From Oscillospiraceae bacterium (lineage in GTDB: Bacteria > Bacillota > Clostridia > Oscillospirales > Ruminococcaceae), in NCBI GenBank assembly GCA_017848115.1, contig JAGAKZ010000028.1, positions 1 to 64,000 on the forward strand: a stretch of DNA of 64,000 nucleotides, written 5' to 3'. Position numbers and translations under genes: made by a program. Position 1 is the first letter of the stretch. Every line of letters starts with the position of its first letter. Positions 25,730-33,923 of this stretch are shown one piece after another. The notes under the pieces are model-generated. The model worked only from the letters and a program-made list of their open reading frames with translations. It had not been told where the DNA came from and made no database searches.

Positions 25730-26953
25730 TTATACATATAACATTGCTGTAACAGTAAACAAATTATTTTCATGTGAAACTTTTATATTTCCTCCATACT
25801 TTTTTACTGTATGTTCTACACTCTTTAATCCTATCCCATGACCCGATATATTATGTGTTTCGGGCATTCCATTAACAATTCTGAGATTTTGTGAACATGT
25901 ATTCTGCATTGAGATAAACAACATATTTTTTTCATACTTGATACCGATAAATACATTTGGTGATTTTTCATCTTTTATTGCATTAATAACATTATCAGCC
26001 AGATTTCCTAAAATCACATTTATATCAAACGAATCGATGTTTAAATTTTCAGGAATTAATATTTCAGATTTTATATTTGTATTAGTGTTCTGCAACCGAG
26101 ATAACTTATAGTTAAGCAAACTATCAATTTCATAATTTCCCGAATTTATAATTTTTTCAGAAATTGTAAGTTCATCAAACGAACGGTTCAGATATTTTCC
26201 TAATTCTTCGTATTTTCCGCTTTCAAAAAGTGAATTCATTTTTATGATATGATTTTTTAAATCATGTCTGAAATACCTCTCCTGCTCCTGAAGCTGATAA
26301 ACAATATCAAGTTGGTTAGAATAAGCCTTTACCTGTTGTTCTATCATTTCCTGTTCGTAAATTTTAGTATAAGCCTTATCAAGAGAGCCAAACATATAAA
26401 ATACAACTACATTAATAAAAATAAGCAGTGAAGCTATCAACAGCATCTGTACATTATATTCAGACATCGTAATTATCGTAATACATATACTTGATAATGG
26501 TATAATAATCACAAATAACATATTGCCACCACTTATTTTGTTAAACCTACGTCCTCTGAATACATAATCTATCGCAAGAGCTACCCCATAAAAACCTAAC
26601 GCTGTCATAAATCCTGAATCAATAACAACCGATCTTCCTACAAAGAAATAAAAACCACAGTCAATCAAAATATTAAGAGCATAGCAAAGTGAACCTATAC
26701 CAATGTTGTACAATACTTTTTTTCCATAACAAAATGTAGCTAAATATATAAACAATAAGTTTGAACACAAATTTAACAACGGAATATTTATGGTTAAATA
26801 GACACCGCTATTGACTATAAAAAAAAGAATCATTATAACAATATTCAATAATTTTATGTTACTGTCTTTATAAAAACATCGGAATAGTTTCATATATGCA
26901 TATATTCTCAGACCATTTGATAAAAGATATATTGCATTTTCCAAAGTCAACAT
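25730..26953 (-). CDS. agrC: AgrC-like sensor histidine kinase (GHKL type)
   Basis: A 407-residue kinase: about six membrane segments (residues 1-195), a coiled region (KIYEQEMIEQQVKAY), the phospho-acceptor His in YFRHDLKNHIIKMNSLF, then a GHKL ATPase domain with N box NVILGNLADNVINAI and G box GHGIGLKSVEHTV. This is the AgrC/ComD-type layout for sensing a cyclic peptide. The frame runs up to 26998 inside the regulator gene; the ATG at 26953 (MLTLENAIYLL), two bases after that gene's stop and preceded by AGGTGG, is preferred. Cognate regulator and signal genes flank it. Confidence 0.88.
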   Translation of the reverse strand: MLTLENAIYLLSNGLRIYAYMKLFRCFYKDSNIKLLNIVIMILFFIVNSGVYLTINIPLLNLCSNLLFIYLATFCYGKKVLYNIGIGSLCYALNILIDCGFYFFVGRSVVIDSGFMTALGFYGVALAIDYVFRGRRFNKISGGNMLFVIIIPLSSICITIITMSEYNVQMLLIASLLIFINVVVFYMFGSLDKAYTKIYEQEMIEQQVKAYSNQLDIVYQLQEQERYFRHDLKNHIIKMNSLFESGKYEELGKYLNRSFDELTISEKIINSGNYEIDSLLNYKLSRLQNTNTNIKSEILIPENLNIDSFDINVILGNLADNVINAIKDEKSPNVFIGIKYEKNMLFISMQNTCSQNLRIVNGMPETHNISGHGIGLKSVEHTVKKYGGNIKVSHENNLFTVTAMLYV

Positions 26954-26954
26954 A

Positions 26955-27692
26955 TTACTTTTCACCACCTGATAAAACTTTATCGTGCACCGATTCAATA
27001 AGTTTCTGATTGATTTTATCCTGAAAAGTTTTACTTATTGAAAATTTTTCATCATTTATAAGAGTAATCTCTCCGGGAGAAAATCCGGAAACATAATCAA
27101 TATTAATTGCATAACATCTATGTATCCTCAGAAAAAGATTTTCAGGTAACTTCTTGATTTCATCACTCAGTTTTCCGTATATTTCTATAGTTTCTTTTTT
27201 TGTCTTTATCAGTAGTTTTTTTCTGTTACTCTGCAAGTAAATTATATCCTTGACCCAGATACTGTACTCTTTTCGATTCAGTGTATATTTATAATATGAT
27301 TTAGTAGTAACAAATCCGGTAATATAATCTTTTAGTGTAGACCATACCTTTTCTTCCTTAACCGGCTTAACTATAAAATCAAAAGGTCTGTTTTGAAACA
27401 ACTCCATGGCATATGTTTTCAGAGCAGAAATATACACTATCTGCACTTTATAATCCTCTTTTATCTTTCTAAGAATATTTCCCACCTTTATGCCGTTTAA
27501 CTCATATAATTCAATGTCAAGAAAAACCAGATCAAACTGACACTGATTATCCCAGTATTCAAGAAACTTTTCTCCACTTTGAAAAATTTCTACCTCAAAC
27601 TTTTCCAAGCTAAAATCCGAATAATTAAGCACATATTTCTCTATATCAAAACACACCCTGATATCGTCATCAACTATTGCAATTTTTATCAT
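26955..27692 (-). CDS. agrA: AgrA-like response regulator, LytTR DNA-binding domain
   Basis: 245 residues: receiver domain (IAIVDDD acidic pocket at the N-terminus, phospho-acceptor Asp in LVFLDIEL near residue 59, KPVKEEK Lys) and a C-terminal LytTR domain (about 135-240; WVKDIIYLQSNRKKLLIKT, LRIHRCYAINIDYV). It would be phosphorylated by the kinase encoded next and bind direct repeats such as those at 25691-25725, activating agrD-agrB and the secreted peptide. It is the first gene of the leftward unit; its own promoter is not clear. Confidence 0.9.
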   Translation of the reverse strand: MIKIAIVDDDIRVCFDIEKYVLNYSDFSLEKFEVEIFQSGEKFLEYWDNQCQFDLVFLDIELYELNGIKVGNILRKIKEDYKVQIVYISALKTYAMELFQNRPFDFIVKPVKEEKVWSTLKDYITGFVTTKSYYKYTLNRKEYSIWVKDIIYLQSNRKKLLIKTKKETIEIYGKLSDEIKKLPENLFLRIHRCYAINIDYVSGFSPGEITLINDEKFSISKTFQDKINQKLIESVHDKVLSGGEK

Positions 27693-27730
27693 GATGTCAT
27701 TATCACCATTTTCTATAACATTTCTCTAAA

Positions 27731-27768
27731 AAACCGCCGACACCCGATATCCACGATGCCAGCGGTTT
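27731..27768 (-). terminator. terminator downstream of pilT
   Basis: AAACCGCCGACACC (27731-27744) and GATGCCAGCGGTTT (27755-27768) form a 14-bp stem with wobble pairs, and on the minus strand it is followed by a run of six T. Confidence 0.8.
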
Positions 27769-27871
27769 CTCTTACATCACACCACAGCCTCAACAATAAT
27801 CTTATCGTCACGCTGTACAATATGAACTCCTGATTTTTTATTATGATAAAAATATCTTCTAATTCAAAATA

Positions 27872-28945
27872 TCAGAACATCATAGAATCACTTATAGTCT
27901 GTGACAATTCATTTTTATCTGTTGAAGCTTCCAGTGCTGCTTCTTTTGTGATCTTATTCTCTCTTACAAGTCTTGCAAGGTCGGAATTAAGTGTATGCAT
28001 TCCAAGCGCTTTACCCATCTGCATAGTTGAAACAAGCTGGTGACACTTGCCTGTACGTACAAGGTTCATAGCAGCATCTGTACCTATAAGTATCTCTGTT
28101 GCGGCAACTCGTCCGTTTCCTTCGGCAAGCGGGATAAGACACTGAGAAATAACACCTCTGAGTGTAGTTGAAAGCATTGTTCTTACCTGTGCCTGTGCAT
28201 GAGGAGGACAAGCATCGATAATACGGTCTATTGTCTGAGGCGCACTTGTTGTATGAAGTGTACCCATAACAAGATGTCCTGTTTCAGCTGCTGTAAGAGC
28301 AAGTGAGATAGTTTCATAGTCACGCATTTCACCGATGAGAATAACATCAGGGTCCTCACGAAGTGCAGAACGAAGTGCGGCATTGAAGTCCTTTACGTCA
28401 GCTCCGACTTCACGCTGTCTTATAGTAGCCTTGTTCTGTTTGTAAACATATTCTATCGGGTCTTCGATAGTGAGAATATGTACCGGTTTGTTATCATTTA
28501 CTTCATTTATCATAGCGGCAAGAGTTGTTGATTTACCGCTTCCTGTAGGTCCTGTAACAAGAATAAGACCTCTTGGTTCATTTACAAGTGTCTTGAGTAC
28601 AGAAGGGAGTCCCATCTGGTCAAGTGAAGGTGCATTTGTGTTGAGAAGTCTTAAAACTGCACCAAGCTGTCCCTGTGCTCTGAAAACATTTACTCTGCAT
28701 CGTGAACCGTCAGGTGACTGTATAGCAAAGTCAAGGTCTTCTCCGCTCTCAAGAAGTTCTTTCTGTTCTTTGTTTAACATAGAAAGTATCAGATCAGATA
28801 TATCCGAATCTGTAAGCGGTATCTCGCACGGTGTAAGTGAACCGTGAATTCTGAAAACTGTCGGAAGTCCTACTGTGAAATGTATATCCGATGTTTTCTT
28901 CTGTCTTGCCTCGTTGATAATGTCATATAAATTGTTGATATCCAT
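27872..28945 (-). CDS. pilT: type IV pilus retraction ATPase PilT
   Basis: A 357-residue hexameric ATPase: N-terminal domain (SDIHFTVGLPTVFRIHG), Walker A GPTGSGKST near residue 133, Asp box (LTIEDPIEY), Walker B DPDVILIGEMRD and His box HLVMGTLHTTSA. The C-terminal region has the PilT-type RTGKCHQLVSTMQMG. It would power pilus retraction at the membrane base. No other pilus gene lies nearby, so the rest of the apparatus must be elsewhere. Monocistronic, by its own terminator and the divergent GH9 gene. Confidence 0.95.
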   Translation of the reverse strand: MDINNLYDIINEARQKKTSDIHFTVGLPTVFRIHGSLTPCEIPLTDSDISDLILSMLNKEQKELLESGEDLDFAIQSPDGSRCRVNVFRAQGQLGAVLRLLNTNAPSLDQMGLPSVLKTLVNEPRGLILVTGPTGSGKSTTLAAMINEVNDNKPVHILTIEDPIEYVYKQNKATIRQREVGADVKDFNAALRSALREDPDVILIGEMRDYETISLALTAAETGHLVMGTLHTTSAPQTIDRIIDACPPHAQAQVRTMLSTTLRGVISQCLIPLAEGNGRVAATEILIGTDAAMNLVRTGKCHQLVSTMQMGKALGMHTLNSDLARLVRENKITKEAALEASTDKNELSQTISDSMMF

Positions 28946-29248
28946 TTTAAAATACGCCCCTTTTTATTATTAATAATAATATAGTAGTACAATGTAAAGT
29001 ATATGATGTATCGAATGTTACATAATCCCCAAATCGCATACACTACAATTGTTAGAGTTATTATAACATATTTACCGTATAGTTTCAATACATTTTTGAA
29101 AATACAATTTTTATTATTTTTCACACAATTATATATGCTCAAATTTGCTTGACAAAAGCAGTATTTAATGAGATAATTTAAGTAGCGGATTTACATATTT
29201 TTATGTAAAAGTCAGTTAATTTTCTTATATTTTTAGGAGGAATTAAAA
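28946..29248. other. divergent intergenic region pilT / GH9
   Basis: 303 bp of A/T-rich sequence with no gene seen. It holds the GH9 promoter, TTGACA at 29149-29154 and GATAAT at 29172-29177 with a 17-bp spacer, then a leader of about 65 bp and AGGAGG before the ATG. Confidence 0.75.
29149..29177 (+). promoter_or_regulatory. promoter of GH9-CBM3-dockerin gene
   Basis: Consensus TTGACA, 17-bp spacer, GATAAT, 70 bp upstream of the start codon. Confidence 0.8.
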
Positions 29249-31585
29249 ATGAAAAGTAAAAAGCTGTTAGCCTCTTTACTTGCATGCTCAATGCTTGCTG
29301 TATCAGCAACAAACTCATTAAACGTTTCAAGCCCGGTAACAAATACCACTGTAAACGCTGCTGCTGATATCAACTATGCAGAAGCACTTCAGAAATCACT
29401 TTACTTCTATGAATGCCAGCAGGCAAACGAACTCCCTGAATGGAATCGTGTAGAATGGCGTGGCGACTCAACACTCGGAGATAAAGTTTACAAGGGCTGG
29501 TACGATGCCGGCGACCACGTAAAATTCAATCTCCCTATGGCTTATTCGGCAGCTACTCTTGCATGGGGACTCTATATGTACGGCGATGCTGTAGAAAAAG
29601 TCGGACAGTATGAAATATATCAGAACAACCTTGAATACGCACTCGACTATTTTGTTGACTGCGACCTCGGTGACGAAGTAGTATTTCAGGTAGGTAACGG
29701 TACAGAAGACCACACATGGTGGGGTCCTGTTGAACTTCTCGAATACGGTATGGTTGAAGGTTCAACATATGAAAGACCTTACTACACAGGTACAGGTTCA
29801 GCTGTATGCGGTGGCATGGCAGCAGCTCTCGCAGCAGGTGCGGCAGCTCTCAAGGGCAAATCAGACAAGTGTGACACATACATAGAACACGCTGAAAATA
29901 TATTCAAAATAGCTGATAAGGCAAAAAGCGATGATGACTACAACGATAGTAACGCTTCAGGCTTCTACAGATCAAGCCACTTCTATGATGAACTTTTCTA
30001 CGCTGCAAACTGGCTCTATATAGCTACAGGCAACAAGGATTATCTTGACAAGGCTACAAGTTACATCCCAAATCTCGGAACAGAGCTTGGCTCAAATGAA
30101 CTCAAATACTCATGGAGTCACTGCTGGGATGACGCACAGCAGGGCGGTATGCTCCTCTATGCTATAAATACACAGGAAGACAAATATATCAAACAGATCG
30201 AAAAACATATCAGCTACTGGACAAATGATGTACAGGAACTTCCGGGCGGTTTAAGATGGCTTACAACATGGGGCTGTCTGAGATACGCTACTACAGCAGG
30301 ATTTATAGCAGCCGTTGCTTGTGACACTGTTCTCAAGGATTCTCCAAATGTAGAAAGCTATAAAACATTCTATAAAGAACAGGCTGACTACTGTCTTGGT
30401 AACAACCCTGACGGCAGAGCGTATGTTGTAGGATATAATGAAACATCACCGACAAGACCACACCACAGAACAGCTCATGGTTCATGGAACAACAGTGTAT
30501 TTGATCCGGAAGATTCACGTCATATCCTCTACGGAGCTCTTGTAGGCGGACCTACTGAAGCAGGTGTATATGAAGATGACCGTAACAACTACATAAACAA
30601 CGAAGTTGCTACTGACTATAACGCAGGTTTTACAGCACTTATGTGTAAACTTATTGGCGAATACGGCGGTAAGACAGATCCTAACTTCCCTGAACCTGAA
30701 GTAAGAACACCTGAATATTTCGTTGAATCCAGACTCAAAGGTCTTGATGACAGCGGTATTACAGTAAGCTTCAAGTTTACAAACCACACTGCATGGCCGG
30801 CAAGAACTCAGGACAATATGTCATTCCGTTACTATATGGATATATCAGAAGTTCTTGATGCAGGTTTCTCCGCTTCAGATATAGCAATAAGATGTGACAG
30901 AAACCAGAGTACTATGTATGGTGAATGCAAGCCGGCTACTATATCAGAAATGAAACAGTATGACGGAAATATCTACTACGTTGAAGTAGAAATACCTGAC
31001 GGAAAAATAGCTATGCCTATCTCCGAAGGAAGACATCAGTGTGAATTCCTTATCTCATTTGTATTCCCTAACTATGGAAGTGGCTGGGACGCAACAAATG
31101 ACTTCTCAAATCTCGACGGTATACTTGACACAGGTGAAACTTCATCATGTATAGCTCAGAACGTACCTGTTTACTACAACGGTGAACTTGTTTTCGGTGC
31201 AGAACCTGACGGAACAAAAGCTCCTGATCCAAGTACTCCTGTAAAACCTGAACCACCGACAACAACTGTAACTACAGTAACTACTCCGGCACCTACAACA
31301 ACATCAAAAACAGAACCAACTACTACAACTTCCAAACCGGTTGAAACAACTACAAATAAACCAAATGGTTCTGACACTGTTATATATGGTGACATCAACG
31401 ATGATGGTGAAACAGACCTCAGCGATCTCACAAGATTATCGCTTTATCTCCTTAAAGACATAACATTTACTGATTCACAGATAAAGGTTGCTGATGTAAA
31501 CGGCGACGGTTCAGTAAATCTTTCTGACCTTGCTCATTACAAACAGTATATCTGCAAAGATCCTGTTATACTTGGACCACAGTGA
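29249..31585 (+). CDS. GH9 endoglucanase with CBM3 and dockerin
   Basis: 778 residues, secreted. Signal peptide about 1-37 ending VNAAA; GH9 catalytic domain about 40-465 with WYDAGDHVKFNLPMA (catalytic Asp pair), GRAYVVGYNETSPTRPHHR and the Glu in NEVATDYNAGF. A family 3 (3c-like) CBM at about 480-640 follows (YFVESRLKGLDDSGITVSFKF), then a Thr/Pro linker and a C-terminal type I dockerin (about 713-778) with two Ca-binding repeats, DINDDGETDLSDL and DVNGDGSVNLSDL. A GH9 joined to CBM3c is typical of processive endoglucanases. It should be displayed on a cellulosome scaffoldin. Its start has a strong AGGAGG site. Confidence 0.95.
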   Translation: MKSKKLLASLLACSMLAVSATNSLNVSSPVTNTTVNAAADINYAEALQKSLYFYECQQANELPEWNRVEWRGDSTLGDKVYKGWYDAGDHVKFNLPMAYSAATLAWGLYMYGDAVEKVGQYEIYQNNLEYALDYFVDCDLGDEVVFQVGNGTEDHTWWGPVELLEYGMVEGSTYERPYYTGTGSAVCGGMAAALAAGAAALKGKSDKCDTYIEHAENIFKIADKAKSDDDYNDSNASGFYRSSHFYDELFYAANWLYIATGNKDYLDKATSYIPNLGTELGSNELKYSWSHCWDDAQQGGMLLYAINTQEDKYIKQIEKHISYWTNDVQELPGGLRWLTTWGCLRYATTAGFIAAVACDTVLKDSPNVESYKTFYKEQADYCLGNNPDGRAYVVGYNETSPTRPHHRTAHGSWNNSVFDPEDSRHILYGALVGGPTEAGVYEDDRNNYINNEVATDYNAGFTALMCKLIGEYGGKTDPNFPEPEVRTPEYFVESRLKGLDDSGITVSFKFTNHTAWPARTQDNMSFRYYMDISEVLDAGFSASDIAIRCDRNQSTMYGECKPATISEMKQYDGNIYYVEVEIPDGKIAMPISEGRHQCEFLISFVFPNYGSGWDATNDFSNLDGILDTGETSSCIAQNVPVYYNGELVFGAEPDGTKAPDPSTPVKPEPPTTTVTTVTTPAPTTTSKTEPTTTTSKPVETTTNKPNGSDTVIYGDINDDGETDLSDLTRLSLYLLKDITFTDSQIKVADVNGDGSVNLSDLAHYKQYICKDPVILGPQ

Positions 31586-31606
31586 TACGTTAAGTAAATA
31601 AATCAT

Positions 31607-31640
31607 TATACCGCTGTACATTTATAAATGCAGCGGTATA
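31607..31640 (+). terminator. terminator of the GH9 gene
   Basis: TATACCGCTG (31607-31616) pairs with CAGCGGTATA (31631-31640); a T-rich stretch follows. Confidence 0.8.
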
Positions 31641-31654
31641 AGTTTTATAACAAT

Positions 31655-31696
31655 AAAAAATCAGTTATCAACACAAACGGATAACTGATTTTTTTA
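31655..31696. terminator. bidirectional terminator for the leftward dockerin operon
   Basis: AAAAAATCAGTTATC and GATAACTGATTTTTTT form a long stem flanked by A and T runs, working mainly for the leftward carboxypeptidase gene. Confidence 0.85.
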
Positions 31697-31725
31697 TTTA
31701 GCATATTAAGATATATGATTTTTTA

Positions 31726-32631
31726 TCAATATGAATACTCTGATGTAATACCGAGATATTCTTCAAGACAAAGACCGCTCTCATATACGGCTGTAGCAGT
31801 TTCAACTCCAAGATATCTCAGATGCCACGGCTCATACTTATATCCTGTAATATGTTCCTTAGACTTAGGATAACGAACTATAAAGCCGTACTTGTGACAG
31901 TTTTCTGCAACCCACTGTCCTTCAGCAGTATCTGCAAAACTGTCGCTTATGGAATTAAGATCGAAAGCCAATCCTGATTGATGTTCTGAATGACCCGGTC
32001 TTGCGGAATAAGTATCAGCTGCTGCTTGCCCGTCACTTGCAACGTAACGATTGTACAGATCCTTCTGAAGAGAATAACTTCTGTAACCTGACTGTACCCA
32101 CAGATTAAGACCTTCCGCATACGCATCTGCCGCCATTTTTTTGAAAGCTGAATATGTGTCAGATGTAAGCTCGCCGGGAGCATATGATTCAGGAAGCGGA
32201 TATGTTTTATTTACAACAAGTATACCGTTTATATAAGTCGGTTCTACTTCCTGCTCATAAAAAACTTCTGTCTGCTGCTCCTGTGGCGCCTGAGTCTCAG
32301 TAACAACCGGCGGCTCTGTAACTTTCTCCGTAACAGGAGCCTCTGTTTCAGGTTTTTCTGTTTGTTCAGTAACAACTTCCTGTGTCACTTCTTCTGTCAG
32401 AACAGTAGTTTCTTCTGTTGTAACAACCTGTTCAGTTACGATTTCCTGTGTAACATCAACTTTTTCTTCAACAACCTCCTGCTGATTTGCTGTGTCCTCA
32501 GGAGTTTTTTCAGATGTTTCAGGACTGTTTCCCGGAGTAACTTTTACTTCAAGATTTTCAGTTCCACAACCACCCAAAACAACAGCAAAAGATAATAAAG
32601 CTGCAAGCATTGCTGATACTTTTTTACTCAT
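31726..32631 (-). CDS. VanY-like D-alanyl-D-alanine carboxypeptidase lipoprotein (M15)
   Basis: 301 residues: lipoprotein signal with lipobox VLGGC, then a long low-complexity Thr/Val/Glu linker (about residues 28-128, repeated VTE/VVTE units), then an M15B peptidase domain (about 135-290). The zinc site is visible in SEHQSGLAFD (His, Asp) and EPWHLRY (His), with QSGYRSYSLQ before. It trims the terminal D-Ala of peptidoglycan stems. It ends an operon of dockerin proteins, 7 bp after the repeat protein. The long tether suggests it reaches across the wall. Confidence 0.9.
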   Translation of the reverse strand: MSKKVSAMLAALLSFAVVLGGCGTENLEVKVTPGNSPETSEKTPEDTANQQEVVEEKVDVTQEIVTEQVVTTEETTVLTEEVTQEVVTEQTEKPETEAPVTEKVTEPPVVTETQAPQEQQTEVFYEQEVEPTYINGILVVNKTYPLPESYAPGELTSDTYSAFKKMAADAYAEGLNLWVQSGYRSYSLQKDLYNRYVASDGQAAADTYSARPGHSEHQSGLAFDLNSISDSFADTAEGQWVAENCHKYGFIVRYPKSKEHITGYKYEPWHLRYLGVETATAVYESGLCLEEYLGITSEYSY

Positions 32632-32638
32632 TTAAAAA

Positions 32639-33895
32639 TCATTCTCCTTCCGAAGGTAACCCTAATAATATTTTATCCTGTGAAATAAACTGTTTATAAT
32701 ATGCAAGGTCGGCAAGATTTACTTCGCCATCCTTTAAAACATCTGCATTTGTCTTGGCATTTTCATCAGTTATATCATAATCCCCGATGATATCAAGTGA
32801 CAGCAATGTCATATCTGTCAGATCAGCTACGCCGTCTCCGTTTATATCTCCCGGATTTTCATTTTCATCTATCCAGATAGCTTTAAACTTAAGTGACTCG
32901 CCCGCTTTTTTTATTTTTACCTGATACTCTGCTTCAGGTCCGTAGTATTCATCTCTTAACTGCCAGCCAAGAAGTTTTTGACCTTCTTTTTCAAAAAGAC
33001 ACTTTGAGATATTTATAACTGTATCATGCTCGTACTTTTCTCTTTCCATTGTGCCTGTTCCGCCGTTTGCATCAAAAGACATACCGATTATTATAGGTGA
33101 CCATATGATCTCAAAGATCGTATCCTTGTCAGGAATAATGTATGATTCATTTACTCCATAATAATCTTCTGTACCTGACATATGCCAACCGGTAACTTTG
33201 TATCCGAGTCTTGCTATAACAGGTGTATCTGCTGTATTGAACTGTGCTCCGGGATACTTTGTTGTATATATTATTGATTCGCCTACAACACCGTCAACAT
33301 CGCCTGCGCTGTAAGCAAATGATATAGGAGAAAGCCAGTCAGCCGCTACATGAACATCTTCTTCCGGCATTACAAATGATGTCTGTGGTGCGTAGTATTC
33401 ACCATTCACACGCCATCCGTTGAACATAGCATCGCCGTTGAACATAGCAAGGTTCGGAAGATAAATTTCTGTTCCCGGAACAACTGTTCCATCCGAGAGT
33501 GGTACATCATAACCTATCTCACTGAAATCTTCGTAAGTGAGCGTATAAAGTTTCTTATATACAGCTGTCAACTTCAGGTCATGATCGGGCATTATAATAG
33601 TTTCGCCTCTCTCATAAGTTTTTTCTCCGTCTGTCCAGCCTATATGTGAATAACCTTCTATTCTGAGTGCCCATATCGAAAGTTTTACTTCCGCTCCCGC
33701 TTTTGCAGGCAGTGCATTTGTGATAGTTCCTACTCCACCGTTTGCATCGTATTCTATTGAATAAAGAGTTTCTTTAGTATCAGAAACAACCGCATCTTCT
33801 ACTACAGTTTCCTCCGCATTTACAGCAACTGCCGCATACATATTTACACTGAGAACCGCCGCACAAAGTGCAGCAATAAATTTAAATTTGCACAT
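32639..33895 (-). CDS. secreted InlB B-repeat (Listeria-Bacteroides repeat) protein with C-terminal dockerin
   Basis: 418 residues: signal peptide (about 1-28), then about four repeats of the InlB B/Flg_new type (YDANGGVGTI...GYSHIGWTDGEKTYERGETIIMP; later FDANGGTGTME...LLGWQLRDEYYGP), then a type I dockerin (about 352-412; DINGDGVADLTDM and DVLKDGEVNLADL). There is no enzyme domain. The repeats are usually found in surface or adhesion proteins, so it may be a structural or binding component of the cellulosome. It lies 28 bp after GH9 and 7 bp before the carboxypeptidase. Confidence 0.85.
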   Translation of the reverse strand: MCKFKFIAALCAAVLSVNMYAAVAVNAEETVVEDAVVSDTKETLYSIEYDANGGVGTITNALPAKAGAEVKLSIWALRIEGYSHIGWTDGEKTYERGETIIMPDHDLKLTAVYKKLYTLTYEDFSEIGYDVPLSDGTVVPGTEIYLPNLAMFNGDAMFNGWRVNGEYYAPQTSFVMPEEDVHVAADWLSPISFAYSAGDVDGVVGESIIYTTKYPGAQFNTADTPVIARLGYKVTGWHMSGTEDYYGVNESYIIPDKDTIFEIIWSPIIIGMSFDANGGTGTMEREKYEHDTVINISKCLFEKEGQKLLGWQLRDEYYGPEAEYQVKIKKAGESLKFKAIWIDENENPGDINGDGVADLTDMTLLSLDIIGDYDITDENAKTNADVLKDGEVNLADLAYYKQFISQDKILLGLPSEGE

Positions 33896-33923
33896 CTTTT
33901 CCTAAATCCTTTCGTATTTAAAT

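Noticed and set aside
27776-27862. Short leftward reading frames between pilT and the LytTR regulator gene, one ending in QRDDKIIVEAVV and one from a TTG preceded by AGGAG
   Set aside because: Under about 35 codons; the TTG frame runs on through the terminator stem at 27731-27768, and neither matches a family I know. It may be the tail of a decayed gene, but the evidence is too thin.
31174-31431. Val/Gly-rich minus-strand frame opposite the GH9 linker
   Set aside because: Complement of the Thr/Pro linker and dockerin start; no independent evidence.
32260-32545. Possible DNA tandem repeat in the carboxypeptidase gene
   Set aside because: It encodes the low-complexity Thr/Val/Glu tether; units are irregular, so it is a protein linker rather than a genomic repeat or CRISPR-like array.
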